Shown here piece by piece: positions 1 through 19,007 of a stretch of DNA of 64,000 nucleotides. Origin of the DNA: Lanius collurio (lineage: Eukaryota > Chordata > Aves > Passeriformes > Laniidae); contig JACBWW010000017.1 of the NCBI GenBank assembly GCA_020086605.1, positions 10,108,424 through 10,172,423 of the forward strand, read 5' to 3'. A program made the position numbers and the translations under genes. Under the pieces are notes generated by a model, which did not search any database, was not told the origin of the DNA, and saw only the letters and a list, made by a program, of their open reading frames with translations. The stretch's first letter is position 1. Each line of letters opens with the position of its first letter.

Positions 1-400
1 ACAGGGTCACAGATCCTGTCAGCAAACCTGCTCCAGTGTGGGCTCCTCTCCATGGGGCACAGCTCCCTGCCCAGAGCCTTCTCCAGTTCAGGCTTCCCAC
101 AGGCCACAGCCTCCTTTGGGCATCTCCTTGCTCTGGTTTGGGATCCTCCACAGGCAGCAGGTGGATCTCTGCTCTGCCATGGACCGCAGGGGGACAGCTG
201 CCTCTCATCATCTTCTCTAGGGACTGCAGGGAAATCTCTGCTCCAGCACCTGGAGCACCTCCTCCCCCTTCTTCTGCATTGGCCTTGGGATCTGCAGAGC
301 TCTCTTGCTCACTCATCTCCCCAGCTGCTGTTGCACAGTTGGGTTTTTTCCCTTCTTAAATACATTAACACCTCAAATGGTTCAGTAGTTGTGTGTCTTT
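1..400 (+). mobile_element. GC-rich interspersed repeat, songbird LTR-retroelement type (truncated at window edge)
   Basis: The block is GC-rich and built from degenerate phrases such as CTCTGCTCCAGCACCTGGAG, CACCTCCTCCCCCTTCTTCT and CTGCAGGG-GACAGC. It ends in a T-rich run and TTCTTAAATACATTAACAC. I recognise this order of phrases from a repeat that is abundant in passerine genomes and often annotated as LTR/ERV-derived. The family name is uncertain. It runs off the left edge. The short open frames inside it are by-products of its GC content and are not genes. Confidence 0.5.
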
Positions 401-7279
<6,879 letters not shown>

Positions 7280-7318
7280 AGTGCAGAACAAAGCCAGTCA
7301 CAAATTCCAAAGGAAACG
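7280..7318 (+). CDS. PARD3: PARD3 39-nt exon: linker between PDZ2 and PDZ3
   Basis: The acceptor CTTCCTTTAG| and donor GAAACG|GTAAGA enclose exactly 13 codons, SAEQSQSQIPKET, in phase 0-0. The human protein has NAEPSQMQIPKET at this place, so the identity is clear despite the small size. The exon is a multiple of three and in phase 0 on both sides, so skipping it would remove 13 linker residues and leave both PDZ domains in frame. Whether it is skipped in this species cannot be seen. It is isolated, with 3.8 kb of intron before it and 12.7 kb after it. Confidence 0.95.
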
Positions 7319-9530
7319 GTAAGAGCTTTGTCTTTTCCATACTGGAAGACTCCCAAATGTTTTAAAATTGATGTGGCACTTCTCCATCAAAGTTTTACAG
7401 ATCCTTCTTTCACCTTACATACTGTAGATGGCTCTCTGTAGCTTTACATTTAAAATGCATTTTTTAAATGTAATTTCAAATACTGTTTGAAAATTGTGTA
7501 AAATTCTCTTATTATGTATGTTCAAGTGCTATTTGAAATTACATCTTTTATGTACAGCCAAAGGCCTAAAGTTAGATGATAACAGTAAACTTTAGCTTGG
7601 GTTACATGTTGAAGCTAATTGTTTAAATCATGGTTATATGGTGGAAATCTGAGATACAAACACAGAAATTAAACAACTAGGATTTAAGTCTTAATTGGAT
7701 TCTCATAGCAAACCATTGGTAGTTATTTTTAAGAAACTATATGGAAGGAGTATAAAGTTTAACCTTTTGAGGGCTGCAACAGGTCTGTATATGATGTGCC
7801 AGTGAGGCTCTAGATTGAGGTTGTGTACTGTTAAAATACCTCACTTTAGTCAGTGAAATATGATCAGTCCAATATACATATATTGTATACTAATACATCT
7901 AAAAAGGTTAGGTTTTTCTAAAATAAAGGGTGTATTTTATGAAATACCAATAGAGAATATAACAATAATGTAGTACCTTAAAGATATACTGTATCTTAGT
8001 TAAAAACATATTTCAAGAATCTCCATTCAATTAGGTACCTATTTAAAAATTAAATAATAAATTACATTATGGAGAAATTGAGAAGGTTCTTGTTGGGATT
8101 TGAAATAAATTAGGCTGTTGAAAAACAGAAAGAGCTTCTCTAGATAATTCAGAATGTCTTACCAGCAATGGCAAGATGGTGTCTGGAATAAAAAGAAAGT
8201 CAGGGCTAGGTGAAGATGTGTAAGAGCCATCTCAGAGAGGTAATCAAGGGTGTGTTGGTTGATACTATTCATTTTTCAGGCCAGAGGAACATAAATGTAA
8301 AAATGGGAATTTGAGTTGAATGTTAGCAGTATTCACTTCTATCCTTCCAGCTTTTAGTGTCCTTCTATTGGAAGTCCTCTCCTTAAGGGCTCTGCAAAAC
8401 TGTGGGTGTATCATTATTTCAGACATGCCTTGCAGTGGTGCATCTAAACGTACATACATAGTGTATGTGTGTTTTTATCTTGATAGTTTCTTACCACGTA
8501 CTGCTGATATGAAGGAGATCAAAGATCAAAGCCCAGAATAGTATTTCTACCTGTAACTGAATACCATTGAGAATAATTTGTGGGTGCAGCCTTATTAAAG
8601 TGTCCTGGTTTTAGGAGTTGAAATTCCACCCCAAAAGCTCATTAAGATAAGGCAGATTGCCTATGAGGTGTTTATAGAAATCAGTTGCTCATCTGTTGCA
8701 AAGTTAATGTTTTATAGCAAATTCCATGGTGAAAACCTTTCTTTGGCATTCTTGGAACCAATACCCAGACTTCATCAAAGGAAAGATCAAAATAAAATAG
8801 GTATCTCCCCTTTGTTCTCTTTAGATGTGGGGTAAAAAATGCTTGTTAATCAGCAGATTATGCAGGAGGGACAGGGAGTGTATGAGTAGCTAGGGATTTC
8901 TGAAAAAAAAACCAAACAGCTAGAAAGCCCTAGCAAGCCTTGAAAATATGGAAGTGAATTGAAAAACATATGAAGACTGAGTAACATATGGTTGCTGAGG
9001 GAATGAAGCTAGAAACCTGATCAATACAAAAAAAATTGCCTAATATCTTGGGTTTTTCATTCATTATGTGTTGGAATTTTTTGTTAGCTCAGAACAACAG
9101 TGATTGATAGTAGGAACACTAGGTCTCTTTATATTTACCAACTCCAGTACGTGAATTAAAAAATGGACTAAATGTGAAAGGACTCAGTGGGTATTTATAA
9201 TGCACAATGCTTTTGCACTTATCTTCCTTGTTCCAATCTACTTAGCTCTGGTTAAGGGTGATACTCCAGTTTTACAGAACTGATTTTCCTGAGCTGCAAA
9301 TTATTAGTACAGTCCCACATTCTTTATTACTACTTTTGAAAGTATTTTTCATTGCTTTCCTTTATTCTCCTTGGTTCTGCCTCAATACCTGCTTATTTCT
9401 CCTCTGTCTACTTTTCAGGTCTTTGAGAGTTCTAATCTCACAATTTCTATTTCTGTGCCTGCTCTGATCTTTGTGCTGTTAGTTGTGAGGTTTTAGTCTT
9501 CAAGTGTCAAGGACTTGATAGTAGAAAGCA

Positions 9531-9722
9531 AAGCAAAAAAAAATAAAACCCAACAAAAGAGCATGATGAAGGCAGTGAAGCTACAGAAATGAGAGAGGTG
9601 GAATGCAAGTCTGTTTTTCATTTGAAAGCAAATGGTTGTAGGGGTTTTTTTTGTTGCTGTTACTATGTCTTTGTGGAGAAATAAAAAAAAATGCACCTTT
9701 GAAATTAAAAAAAAAAAAAGAA
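9531..9722. repeat. A-rich and T-rich low-complexity cluster
   Basis: A9-A13-type runs (9535-9545, 9683-9693, 9707-9719) alternate with a T-rich run near 9643-9652. Several short open frames here consist mostly of Lys or Phe and are not genes. Confidence 0.65.
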
Positions 9723-11384
9723 ATGAAACAAACCGCCCTTGAAAGTAGAAGGCCTGAAATAAAATCGCAAAATATCAAGCCTAACTTATCAACACATTCT
9801 TTGCTCAGGAGTTACCTTCATGTAACTATTACTTTGAAATGGTTTACACTAATATTGTGGCACTTGGATGCAGTAGTTACTCCTCATAGAGGTAATAAAA
9901 GAAAACCTTGAAGGTAATTTTTTTCCTAACTTGTGTCCCAAAATCCTTGATGGAGTTATTCCTTACAACCCATATAAAAGCATATGAATTCAGTTTTGTT
10001 ATATACCATCACAGAATAACGATTCTCAATCTTAAATTTCCATATGAGAAGATTTTGTAATTTGATAGGCTCACACAATTTAAGCTTTGCTCTCCTTTGC
10101 TTTAAGTTTTATGTAAGAAATCCAAATTGCTGATGCAGCTTCAGCTTCTATCCAGTAACTGTGCCCTGGTGAAAACAAGACTGATGTTTTTCCCTTCTGC
10201 TTTGCTTAGGAACAGAGCTGGTACTCTGTTTCCTCATGAAGCAAAGACATCTCCTGTATCTTGGTTGAAAGGTTGTTTCACCCAGGCACGAGTTTGTGCC
10301 ATTTGTATACGTGATGACAGAGGCACCTATTTCTAAACAGGGAATTCGGCAGGTAGGAGATTGGCCATAATATGAAAACTAGTAATTTATCATATTACAT
10401 TTCTGTTTCTAAGCATAATTATCTTAATCCTGTTACAGTGCATTGAAATGAACTGTTAATTATGCTATGTAAAACATCTGCCAATTAATTTTTCCTCATA
10501 CTCTTTGAAAGTTGATAGTGTTTCAGTAATATTTTGCTTTTACAATTGTCATTCACTGTTTGTTTTCTGAATTTAGAACCAGCAAGTTAACTTTCCCATA
10601 AGCATAATGCTAGAAAAATAATAATTATCATATGAGTAAGTATTTTCTGAGGAGAGTTATCTATTGATAGGAAGAGATTTAGAATTCAGGATTTAATTTC
10701 ATGATTGTTGCGCTCAGCAGCATGGAAAAGCTTCAGTTTTCTGCTCTCATTTGTTTTTCTGTCAAATTGCTGTAAGTGAGCAGAATGTTATGAATTTAAG
10801 TGAGTGCAGGATTCGTAACAGTGACATAACAAGAGTGGTTGGTGTGTTGGAACAATATATAAATGTTTAGCAGCACTGATAGAAATTGCAAATGGAATTG
10901 CTTTTTATTTTCTTCTGAACTCAAATGTTTGATACTCCTGTTATTATGTTAATTTAATTTTGATCACTGTGTTTTTTCAGATACAATTGCTGTTCTTGCC
11001 ATATTCTTCTGTGTGTGATTCTGAGTAAATTAGCAGCTACTGTTTTTATGCAAGAATTCATTTCCTATAGGGAGAAGTGATACTGGTCAGAAGCATTTTG
11101 TAAGAACTAATGCATAGTTATTTTTGTATCCTTTTTGTGTGTAACTTTTCATACTGTGAATGTGAGGAACAATATTAGCAAATGCCCAGAAATACATAAT
11201 TTATATTGATTAATGGATAGAAATTCTTGTGGAAAAAGCACAGTCAGTGTTGAGTTTTAAGAGCATGGTATTCTGAGTGCATGTGTGTTTGTCTTTTGCT
11301 CAAAAGTTTGTATTACTTCAAGATACCTAGTCATTGGGGATGTATCCAAAGATGTTTTTTAAAAGCTGTAATAAGTTCCCATCA

Positions 11385-11450
11385 TTTCCTATTTAGCACT
11401 TATATAGAACTTCAGCTTGGTGATCCAAGTGTCTTAAACATTGAGCCAAG
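11385..11450 (+). mobile_element. Possible ancient MIR/L2-type tail fragment
   Basis: TTTAGCACTTATATAGAACTT followed by a GATCCAAGTGTCTTAAACA phrase resembles the core or tail region shared by old MIR and L2-like elements (the GCACTT...GATC...TTTACAAAC layout). It is short and diverged, so this is only a suggestion. Confidence 0.3.
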
Positions 11451-14400
11451 ATCATAGATGGACTAATGTCAGACTATACCACCAGCAGTGCTGTTTTCAG
11501 TAGGTACAGAACTTTTTTATTGAAAGAGGATATGTCTGACTGATGATTAAGCTGATGCTGTTATTTCCTCCATGTGCTTAGGAGAACTGCAGATGTATTT
11601 TTGAACCTTTTTTTTCTAATAGTGTGAGGCACAAGAGTGATTGCAATGTTTTAAAGGCATTTTTAGTGTTATTTTGAGTGGTTTCAGCAAATATTTTTAA
11701 TAAAGTTGTGACATAAGAAACAGATTGCTGTCCATATGAAAAAAAATAGGTAGTGAATGTGTGATTTCTGCAAGGTACTGTTTCCATTTCAGTCTTTCAC
11801 CATAGCAGATACTCTAGTATTGAATACCATGTTCTAGTGCATTAATGACTGGAGATAAGACGTTAATTCCTAGTGAATAATTAATACAGCAGTTAAGTGA
11901 CTGTGTTCATGAATGCTTTTTGACCAGTCTGAATTTCCTGTAGTGTTCAGTGATAAGCCACATAAACTTGTGCATAATGTGGTGCTTGGAACTGACCCTC
12001 AGGCTCAGTTTTAACTGTTATTTGCTGGTGATTTACCTGGGATGTGGTGTGACATATTTAAACTGGCTTTGTGCAGCACCATAGGGCAGCTTTGGTCACT
12101 TTCTCAACACTGGAATTGGTAGCACTTGCTGGGCAATTCCCACTTTCATGGGAGATAACATACATGTCCCTCCACTGTGACAGGCTTGTGTTCATGCCAC
12201 CATTGCAGAGTCATCCAGAAGCCACACCCACGTGTACAAACTTGTTGATTTGGTGTAAACCTTGTTTTACTGCATCATTGCCTTTAGACTCATGGTGTTG
12301 ATTCTCCCTTGATACTAAATGCAGGGGAAAAAGTGAGATTAAATGGTTTGCTGTGGTTGTCTGGAAGTCGGCAGCAGAAGTAGGAGTGAGACACAGATCA
12401 GTCTGAGTGCCCCATACTGGCATTACTTTATGGGGAATGTGTTTCTTGCCATGGATTTCTACAAAGGCATTATTTCTCTTTCAACTTGTTTTTCCTGTCT
12501 GTCTTTTCCAGACACTACCTCTTTCTTTGGTCTTTCAGGTCTTGTAAATCCTATAGGCCAGTGAGAGAAGTATAAGGATTTTTAGGGAGCTCTGTCATTA
12601 CTGTGTTGGGCATTGAAGTTTTTCTTGAAGAAGGGGTAGTGCAGAGAGCTGTAGCTTTATAGGCTTCTTTGGCAGAGCAGGCACCTGCTGTGTCCCTAAT
12701 CCCTTGGTTTTCACTTCTCTAGGATAAGCAAAGTGTAAAGAAACGGGGTTAGCATTACAATCACATGTTTTTGTTTCAGGACTTACAGTAGGAGCACAGT
12801 TTGAGTAGGAGCAACAATTTTGAACAGAGTATATTGGTCTGAATAAAATACAGTCATTATGGTACCTGCAACAGACTAGTCCTTGTAAGAAGTTCTGAGA
12901 TTAGGAACCAACAGAATGTAATTTTAATGGTCTGATAAATTTTTTGAAATGTAGAATCTCATGTGCTTAAACCCATTTCTGTGACAGCCCAGATCAGAGT
13001 GTTGGCATTAAGGAGAGTAATGTTAGTATAGACAAGCAATGGATGTCTTATAGAGAGAAATAACAAACATATGGATGTACTTAAACATGGGCTTTTGCAG
13101 AGCTTTGATTTCCATACTAAACGAAACTCACATGTTAGAATTTTTGTGCTTTGAAAAAGCATTTAATTTTTTCCTAAATCATATCTTAATCCTTCAAAAC
13201 CTTTAAGCTGAAGATATTTCTGAATGTGGAACATCTTTTTTTGATATTAAGTTAAATCCTTAAAATGGACACAACAGGAAATGCAAAGGGGCTGTTTTAC
13301 AGTACTTTCATGAGCTAGCATTTCTGCCTATAAATACTTACCAAAGGTAATCTATATATAATACACAAAAAACTTTTCCTTGATGGGATTAAGATTAAAG
13401 CAGACCACATTTCCCATAAAATCTCAGAATTCAGATCTACTTTTTGATATTTAGCAGCTATTGTTTGATTGAATGAATGCAATCTTTGCCAGATGTGACA
13501 TATTAACTTTGCTAATATGAATAATGAGTCTCTGTACACATGCAAATAAGATTAATTTGTGTTTATCTAACATATGGCAAATATTAAAATTCTTAATCTA
13601 GGAAGAGCTAGAAAAAGAAAGCAAGCATAAGACTTCTTGTTGTTTAGTTGGCTTAAGCCCTGTATCATTTTATAACCAGCTAAGTATACACTTTAGGTCC
13701 TCAAAATGTACAATGCAACACAACTGTTTGATTTAAAAAAAAAGTAAAAGGCCTTGTATTTTGGGAGAAAAAACCTGGGTTGGAGTGTGCATGCCACTAT
13801 TGGATCAGTAGTCAGGCTTTTCTCTGGGAGGCCCAGTTTAAAATCAGATTGGGTTGCTCTAGTTATCTTTAATGCCTACCCGTGGTGGGATGCACCAGCT
13901 CTCAGTTATTCCTCCCAAGGAGGGGCCTCAACTGACTGAGAGGTGTGAGGTGTGTTTCAGGCCACCTACATTGCTCTGTTTTCAGCACCTCCAGCAGTAA
14001 TACATTACATTTTTATAAGTACTAAACATCATCCCTCCCCCGCCCCAAAACAGCTGTTGACCAAAGAAGCTGTTTTGTTTTCTTAGAGCTGTTCTTTTGT
14101 ATATACAGTGGCATAGGGTGAGAGTGAGTCATCATCCATTTGGGTACCTCAGTTTAGAGGGTGGCCTGGTAGGACAGCAGTGTCACCGGCTTAACCTGAG
14201 GGACAAAACAGTTTGAGTCATCTCTGATGTTAAGAACCTCTTTGTACAACAGCTAAGTGAAATCTCCTCTCTTGCGTATATCCTGCCTCATTCTACTTTT
14301 GTACCATAATAAAGAGACAAATTTTATTGGTTTCCCAATCTATGGGACTTATGATTTCTTAGTATTATGGATACCTTATGAGAAAGAATTAAATAATGGA

Positions 14401-14808
14401 TGCTGTATTAAAATTTTCTAAAGACTGAAAATATCTTGGAAAAGGCTGTCATGTTAGGTTGGAATTCTCCATTATTGGAGCCCAATTACTTAACCTGGGA
14501 TTTTGCAATTTCCAGTAGTTTTACAGCTAACACTTGCTGGAGAGCTCTTACATCCACTAAACTCATCTTTTGAGAATTTCAGGTTTTCCATCTGGTTAGA
14601 TTGTAAAGAGAGAAGACACATTTGTGAGGCAAGAGGTTGATAGATTAACAAAATAGTAGTTAAACAGAGGTTAAAAGGGCTGTAATGTAAGAAGGCTGGA
14701 CACTACAGAACTTGAAGCAGGTGAATTGAACAGTTAGTGGAATCATTCAAGTCATTAGGTAACTGTGCTATAGTTAATTAATCATGTGAATGTCATCACT
14801 GTGGTAGC

Positions 14809-14877
14809 TGTGTATATATATATATACACACATATAAGGGTGTGTTGTACATGTATATGCACATACGTGTGCATACA
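14809..14877. repeat. (TA)n / alternating purine-pyrimidine tracts
   Basis: 14809-14836 (28 nt) and 14846-14877 (32 nt) each alternate pyrimidine and purine without a break. The first is a (TG)(TA)n(CA) block that is close to a self-complementary sequence. The second mixes GT, AT and GC steps. Nine bases separate them. This is microsatellite-like DNA. Confidence 0.9.
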
Positions 14878-15289
14878 AGAGCTCTGTAAAAGTTTTTGTA
14901 TATATAACTTGGAAATACAGGTTCAAGAGTGGAGATTCAGAGCTTTATGGATGGCTCTGTGAGAGGGAACAGGAGCACATTTCTTTGTACATAGTCACAG
15001 AGCAGTATGCAGACAAGTTTCAGTGGCTGAATAACTGCAGGCAGCAGGTCTGAGCTTGCAAGAGAATGAACTTCACTGGCGAGAATGCTGCCAGATTTGT
15101 AGCTGCAGCGAGTCACTGAGGAAACCTGTCCTAACTTGACTGAAAATTGCTTCCCCTGTTAGGTGGGAGGAGGGTTTTCTTTGCTGTTCAGTTTCTGTTT
15201 TCACCCCTCTCATGGTGCTTAGTCACCAGCTGAACCCTGATGAGGTCCTGCAAAGGGAAGAAGTCCTGAGCAATAGCATGTAAAACAGG

Positions 15290-15864
15290 AACCAGCAGCC
15301 AGTCAAGAGGGGCAATTGTCCTGCTCTGCTCTTCACTGGTGTGGCCTCACCTTGGAAATTGTGCTCAGTTTTGGGCACCACAGGACAAGAAAGTTATGAA
15401 GCTAATAGAGAGTGTCCTAAGGAGAGCAATGAGGATGGTGAAAGGCCTTGAGGGGAAGCCACGTGAGGAGCAGCTGAGGATGCTTGTCTGTTCAGCCTGG
15501 AGGAGACTGAGGGGAGACATCATTGTGGTCTTCAACATCCTCACAAGGGCAAGAGGAAGGGCTGGCACTGATCTTTTCTCTGTGGTGATCTGTGACAGGA
15601 CCCAAGGCAATGGCCTGAAGTTGTGTCAGGGGAGGTTTAGGTTGGATGTTAAGAAAAGATTCTTCACCCAGAGGGTGGTTGGGCACTGGAACAGGCTCCT
15701 CAGGGAAGTGGTCACAGCACCAAACCTGACAGAGTTCAAGAAATGTTTGGACAATGCTCTCAGGCACAGGGTGTGACTCTTGGGGTGTCCTGTACAGGGC
15801 CAGAAGTTGGACTTGATGATCTTTGAGGGTCCCTTCCAACTCAAGGTATTCTGTAATTCTGTGA
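15290..15864 (+). mobile_element. CR1 non-LTR retrotransposon, 5'-truncated copy
   Basis: An open frame at 15339-15776 (145 codons) reads the C-terminal end of the CR1 ORF2 reverse transcriptase/endonuclease protein. It is recognised by FWAPQDKKVMKLIESV, RGRAGTDLFSVV and RFFTQRVVGHWNRLLREVV. It is followed by the usual CR1 3' end, a GGGTCCCTTCCAACTC phrase and the short terminal repeats ATTCTGTAATTCTGTGA. Only the 3' part was inserted, as is typical of target-primed reverse transcription. The unbroken frame over 145 codons suggests a fairly young copy. The 5' boundary is approximate (15240-15310). It lies in sense orientation inside a PARD3 intron and is not a functional gene. Confidence 0.93.
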
Positions 15865-17169
15865 TAAAAGGATAAAGAGGAGATGCTGTTACTAGTATGA
15901 TGAGAAAACTAATGGCACATTTACTGTCAAAGTCTATTTTAATGTTATTTATAAAATTAGATCTGATTTTATGATCAGATCAGAAATGTTATGTAAAAGA
16001 TTAAGTTATGTGGTAGAGAAAAACAATTCCCCTGGATTTATCTTCTGGCTTTTTAAAATCTCTGTATATATCAAAACACTGCTGTAAGTTTGCTCTAGTC
16101 AGGAAGTTTATCTTTAAATTTACAATATATTTATGTTGTATTTAAAAAGTGAAAAACTTATCTCAAATGTCATTTAGCATAAATTGATGCTAAATATGAT
16201 TTTGAAGCCAAAAAAGTCACCTATGTATTTTATCACCAATCGAATTTTTATTACAAATTACATACTTGAGAAGCTTCATTCATCCAACTGAAGTCATTTC
16301 AGATGACCTTTTCCTCAGCAGCCTCTGTCGGAACAGAATATTGTTCTGCTGTTAATTGTTTTGGACGTAGTGTGTGAAAAATCTTAAGGGAGTTGAATTT
16401 TGTTGTTCAGGGTTCACAGTACATAATTTTGTTGCATGTTTACTGCTGGCCTGTCAAAATATATGAAGGAATAAATTTTTCCTACAGATCAACTAATCAC
16501 AAAAATAGTGTTGAGGTGTTTGATTGACATAGTGAAGCTGTTAATTTAGAAACTACTGCAATTGGGAAGTGACTTGTGTTTTCAGCTGAAAATTTTTAAT
16601 GCTGCATTTTAGATTTTTGTGCGTTTTTATGCTATCCCATGGACATATTAGGGAATTTTTGTGATTTGTTACATTTAAATACTTAACGTTCAACACCATT
16701 TCAGGGCAAGTTTTAATTTTTGTAATGGGTGTTTTTATATTGATTGGTGAGAGCTGCTGCACATGTAATGATTCTGTACTCTAAAGGGCTTTTGAAAACA
16801 AAGGATTCAGTCATTATGAGTTTTTGTTGGTTTTTTTTGTTTTGTTTTGTTTTTGTCTTTACAACTTTGGTTCAAAATATTATGATAGCAGGCTAAAAAT
16901 CTTCCTGCTCATTTCTCTGTGAATGACTCCTTTATGACACGCTTAGAGGTTCCTTATCACTATATGGTCCTGTTCCAAGGTTTTCATGTAGGAAATTATA
17001 TTCAATATATCATATATATTATGACTTTCTTTGATAGCACAGTGTGGCAAAAATGTTAAAGTTGGTACTTTCATATCTATAGCTCTTGAAAGTTAATGGT
17101 TCAGTTTTTATTGAAAGCCACATTTTTCATGTTTGTTCAGTTTTTTATTTTTTTTTTTTTATTTTACCT

Positions 17170-17320
17170 TCAAGCATATGATACTGGCAGGTATCACACA
17201 GATTCTACGGGGCAAAAGGCTTCTTATGTCCCTAAAATGCCAGACTCAGATATGGTGGTGGTAAAGCAAGTGTCCTTAGGTGGGAAAAACTATGGATACC
17301 TTATGAAGTCTCTAAAGTAG
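17170..17320 (+). other. Short coding-like stretch, origin unknown
   Basis: After a T-rich run, the frame reads QAYDTGRYHTDSTGQKASYV and then a peptide ending SLGGKNYGYLMKSLK before a stop. The composition is more protein-like than the surrounding AT-rich intron, but I recognise no family and no PARD3 match. It could be a scrap of an old element or chance. A second such stretch (17621-17815, other frame) follows it. Confidence 0.2.
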
Positions 17321-18987
17321 TTTAGGCCATAGCCCAGTAATGGTAATTTTCTTCCTTGGGTGAATTGAGCAATTTTCTCATGTCTTCAACACTTCTGATC
17401 CAGTGCTGAGGCTGCTGTTTCTCATTTTTTCATGAGCATGATCTACTTGCTCCCGTACAGCTGCTAAGGTGTAGCTTGTGCCAAGTTTTGGCCTCACGTT
17501 TCACCTGCACACTAAGGTGTCTGTAGCCTAATATTGGCTTATTTCCTTATTCAAGATTGCAGGAAACAAGCAGGCAGAAGCCTCACATTAAAACCAGTGC
17601 TGAGCTGATGATGCAGCTCTTTGGTCTCGCTGAAGAGAAGGAGGGTAGAGGCCATTAGCCAGGTCTTTGGGGATGCATATGAGATGCTCACTCCAATTGA
17701 CCCTTTGTCATATAGAAATGCACCTGACAGGCTGTGCAAGGAAGCAGTTGAGTTCTCTGCCTTGGAAGGGAGATTGCTTTGCCTGAAGTTTTGGCAGATT
17801 TTTTTTGAAGATTAGAAAATACTGGAGGAGGAGGGCAATTGATTCTAAATTTATGTTAAAGTAGTAAAAAAAAATCAGTAAGCATATCTGCTTTCGTGGC
17901 TAAGCCACACATCCTACCTTGGCTTTATCTCTCTTTTGACTCTCAAGCTTTTATTCCCTAGTACTATTTATTAAGGAATATGAAAATGATCAGTGTTATA
18001 GAATCTATAAGGTAATGTGCATCTGTCTGTTTTATTCTGCAGCCACTCAACAAAATGTGGATTCAAACACATGCTGGATTTAGTGCTTTTGTGAGCCAAG
18101 CAGTAAAATTAGGGTTGTAATTTTCCCATAATTTGGGAAATATCTTTTAGATAGAATATTTTTCAATGGACACAATACACTTTTCTGTTCCTCACAGCTA
18201 GCACTGATTATGCTGTTTTGTGTGGCCAAGAGATATGTTTTAATAGTGGGATTCATAAGCAAGCCAGCCGAGCTATGGCACTTAAATAAGGGGTGGAAAT
18301 TTGTTGGTTGTTTTTGTGTGTTTTTTTAAATTGATGAACCATTGTGCTTTGTTATAAACAAAAGGAGTCTAGTGCAAAGGGAAGGGCTGGTGAACACAGT
18401 AAGGTTCATGCTTTTAACCAAATGGGAAAAGATAGAGCTCCTGTTTTTCTTCCCTCGGCTGTTGCAGCTCTCTCAGCAGTCTGACTGCCTTCCCTTGTGA
18501 CATTTCTCACTGCATTTCTAGGTCAGTGGTGACACAACTAGCATGCTTGTGCCCAAATTGATCATCTCAGTCTGCTGTACTCCACATGGCCTTCACATCT
18601 ATCTTTGCCATAGGCTGTGTTTGCATTTCCTCAAGTCGTTAGAAACAGGGACAGCTCAGCAGGCGCACATTAACTTCTCATATGTCTTCTCACTCATATG
18701 AGTGAACTTTGCAAATAGATCATTGATGTGGGAGAAGTTGGTATAAAATCAGTGTCAGAAACAGAGGTGACATGTTTCTGAGATTATGAAAATTTGGCCA
18801 GGTTAATTCTTCCAGAGAAGAACTGCCAATGCTGGACAGTAGTGTGCACCTTCTGCTGTATGTTTCCTTACCCTTTCTTCTTCATGTGGGTGAAAAAACC
18901 CCAGCATAGTCAAGTTCACAAGCATCTTTTTGCACAGAATTGCCTTGAAGGGCATGACTTTTTTCTTCATTGATAAAGTTATAACCA

Positions 18988-19007
18988 AAAGTGGTTATAA
19001 CCACTTT
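18988..19007. promoter_or_regulatory. Perfect 20-bp palindrome with back-to-back RUNX-like sites
   Basis: AAAGTGGTTATAACCACTTT equals its own reverse complement. It contains GTGGTT and AACCAC, the core recognition motif of RUNX factors, facing each other across TATA. An extra GTTATAACCA arm at 18978-18987 can also pair with the palindrome's left half. A regulatory role is inferred from the motif only. Confidence 0.35.

Noticed and set aside
15492..15839. 115-codon minus-strand frame over the CR1 copy
   Set aside because: It is the antisense shadow of the CR1 ORF2 coding sequence.
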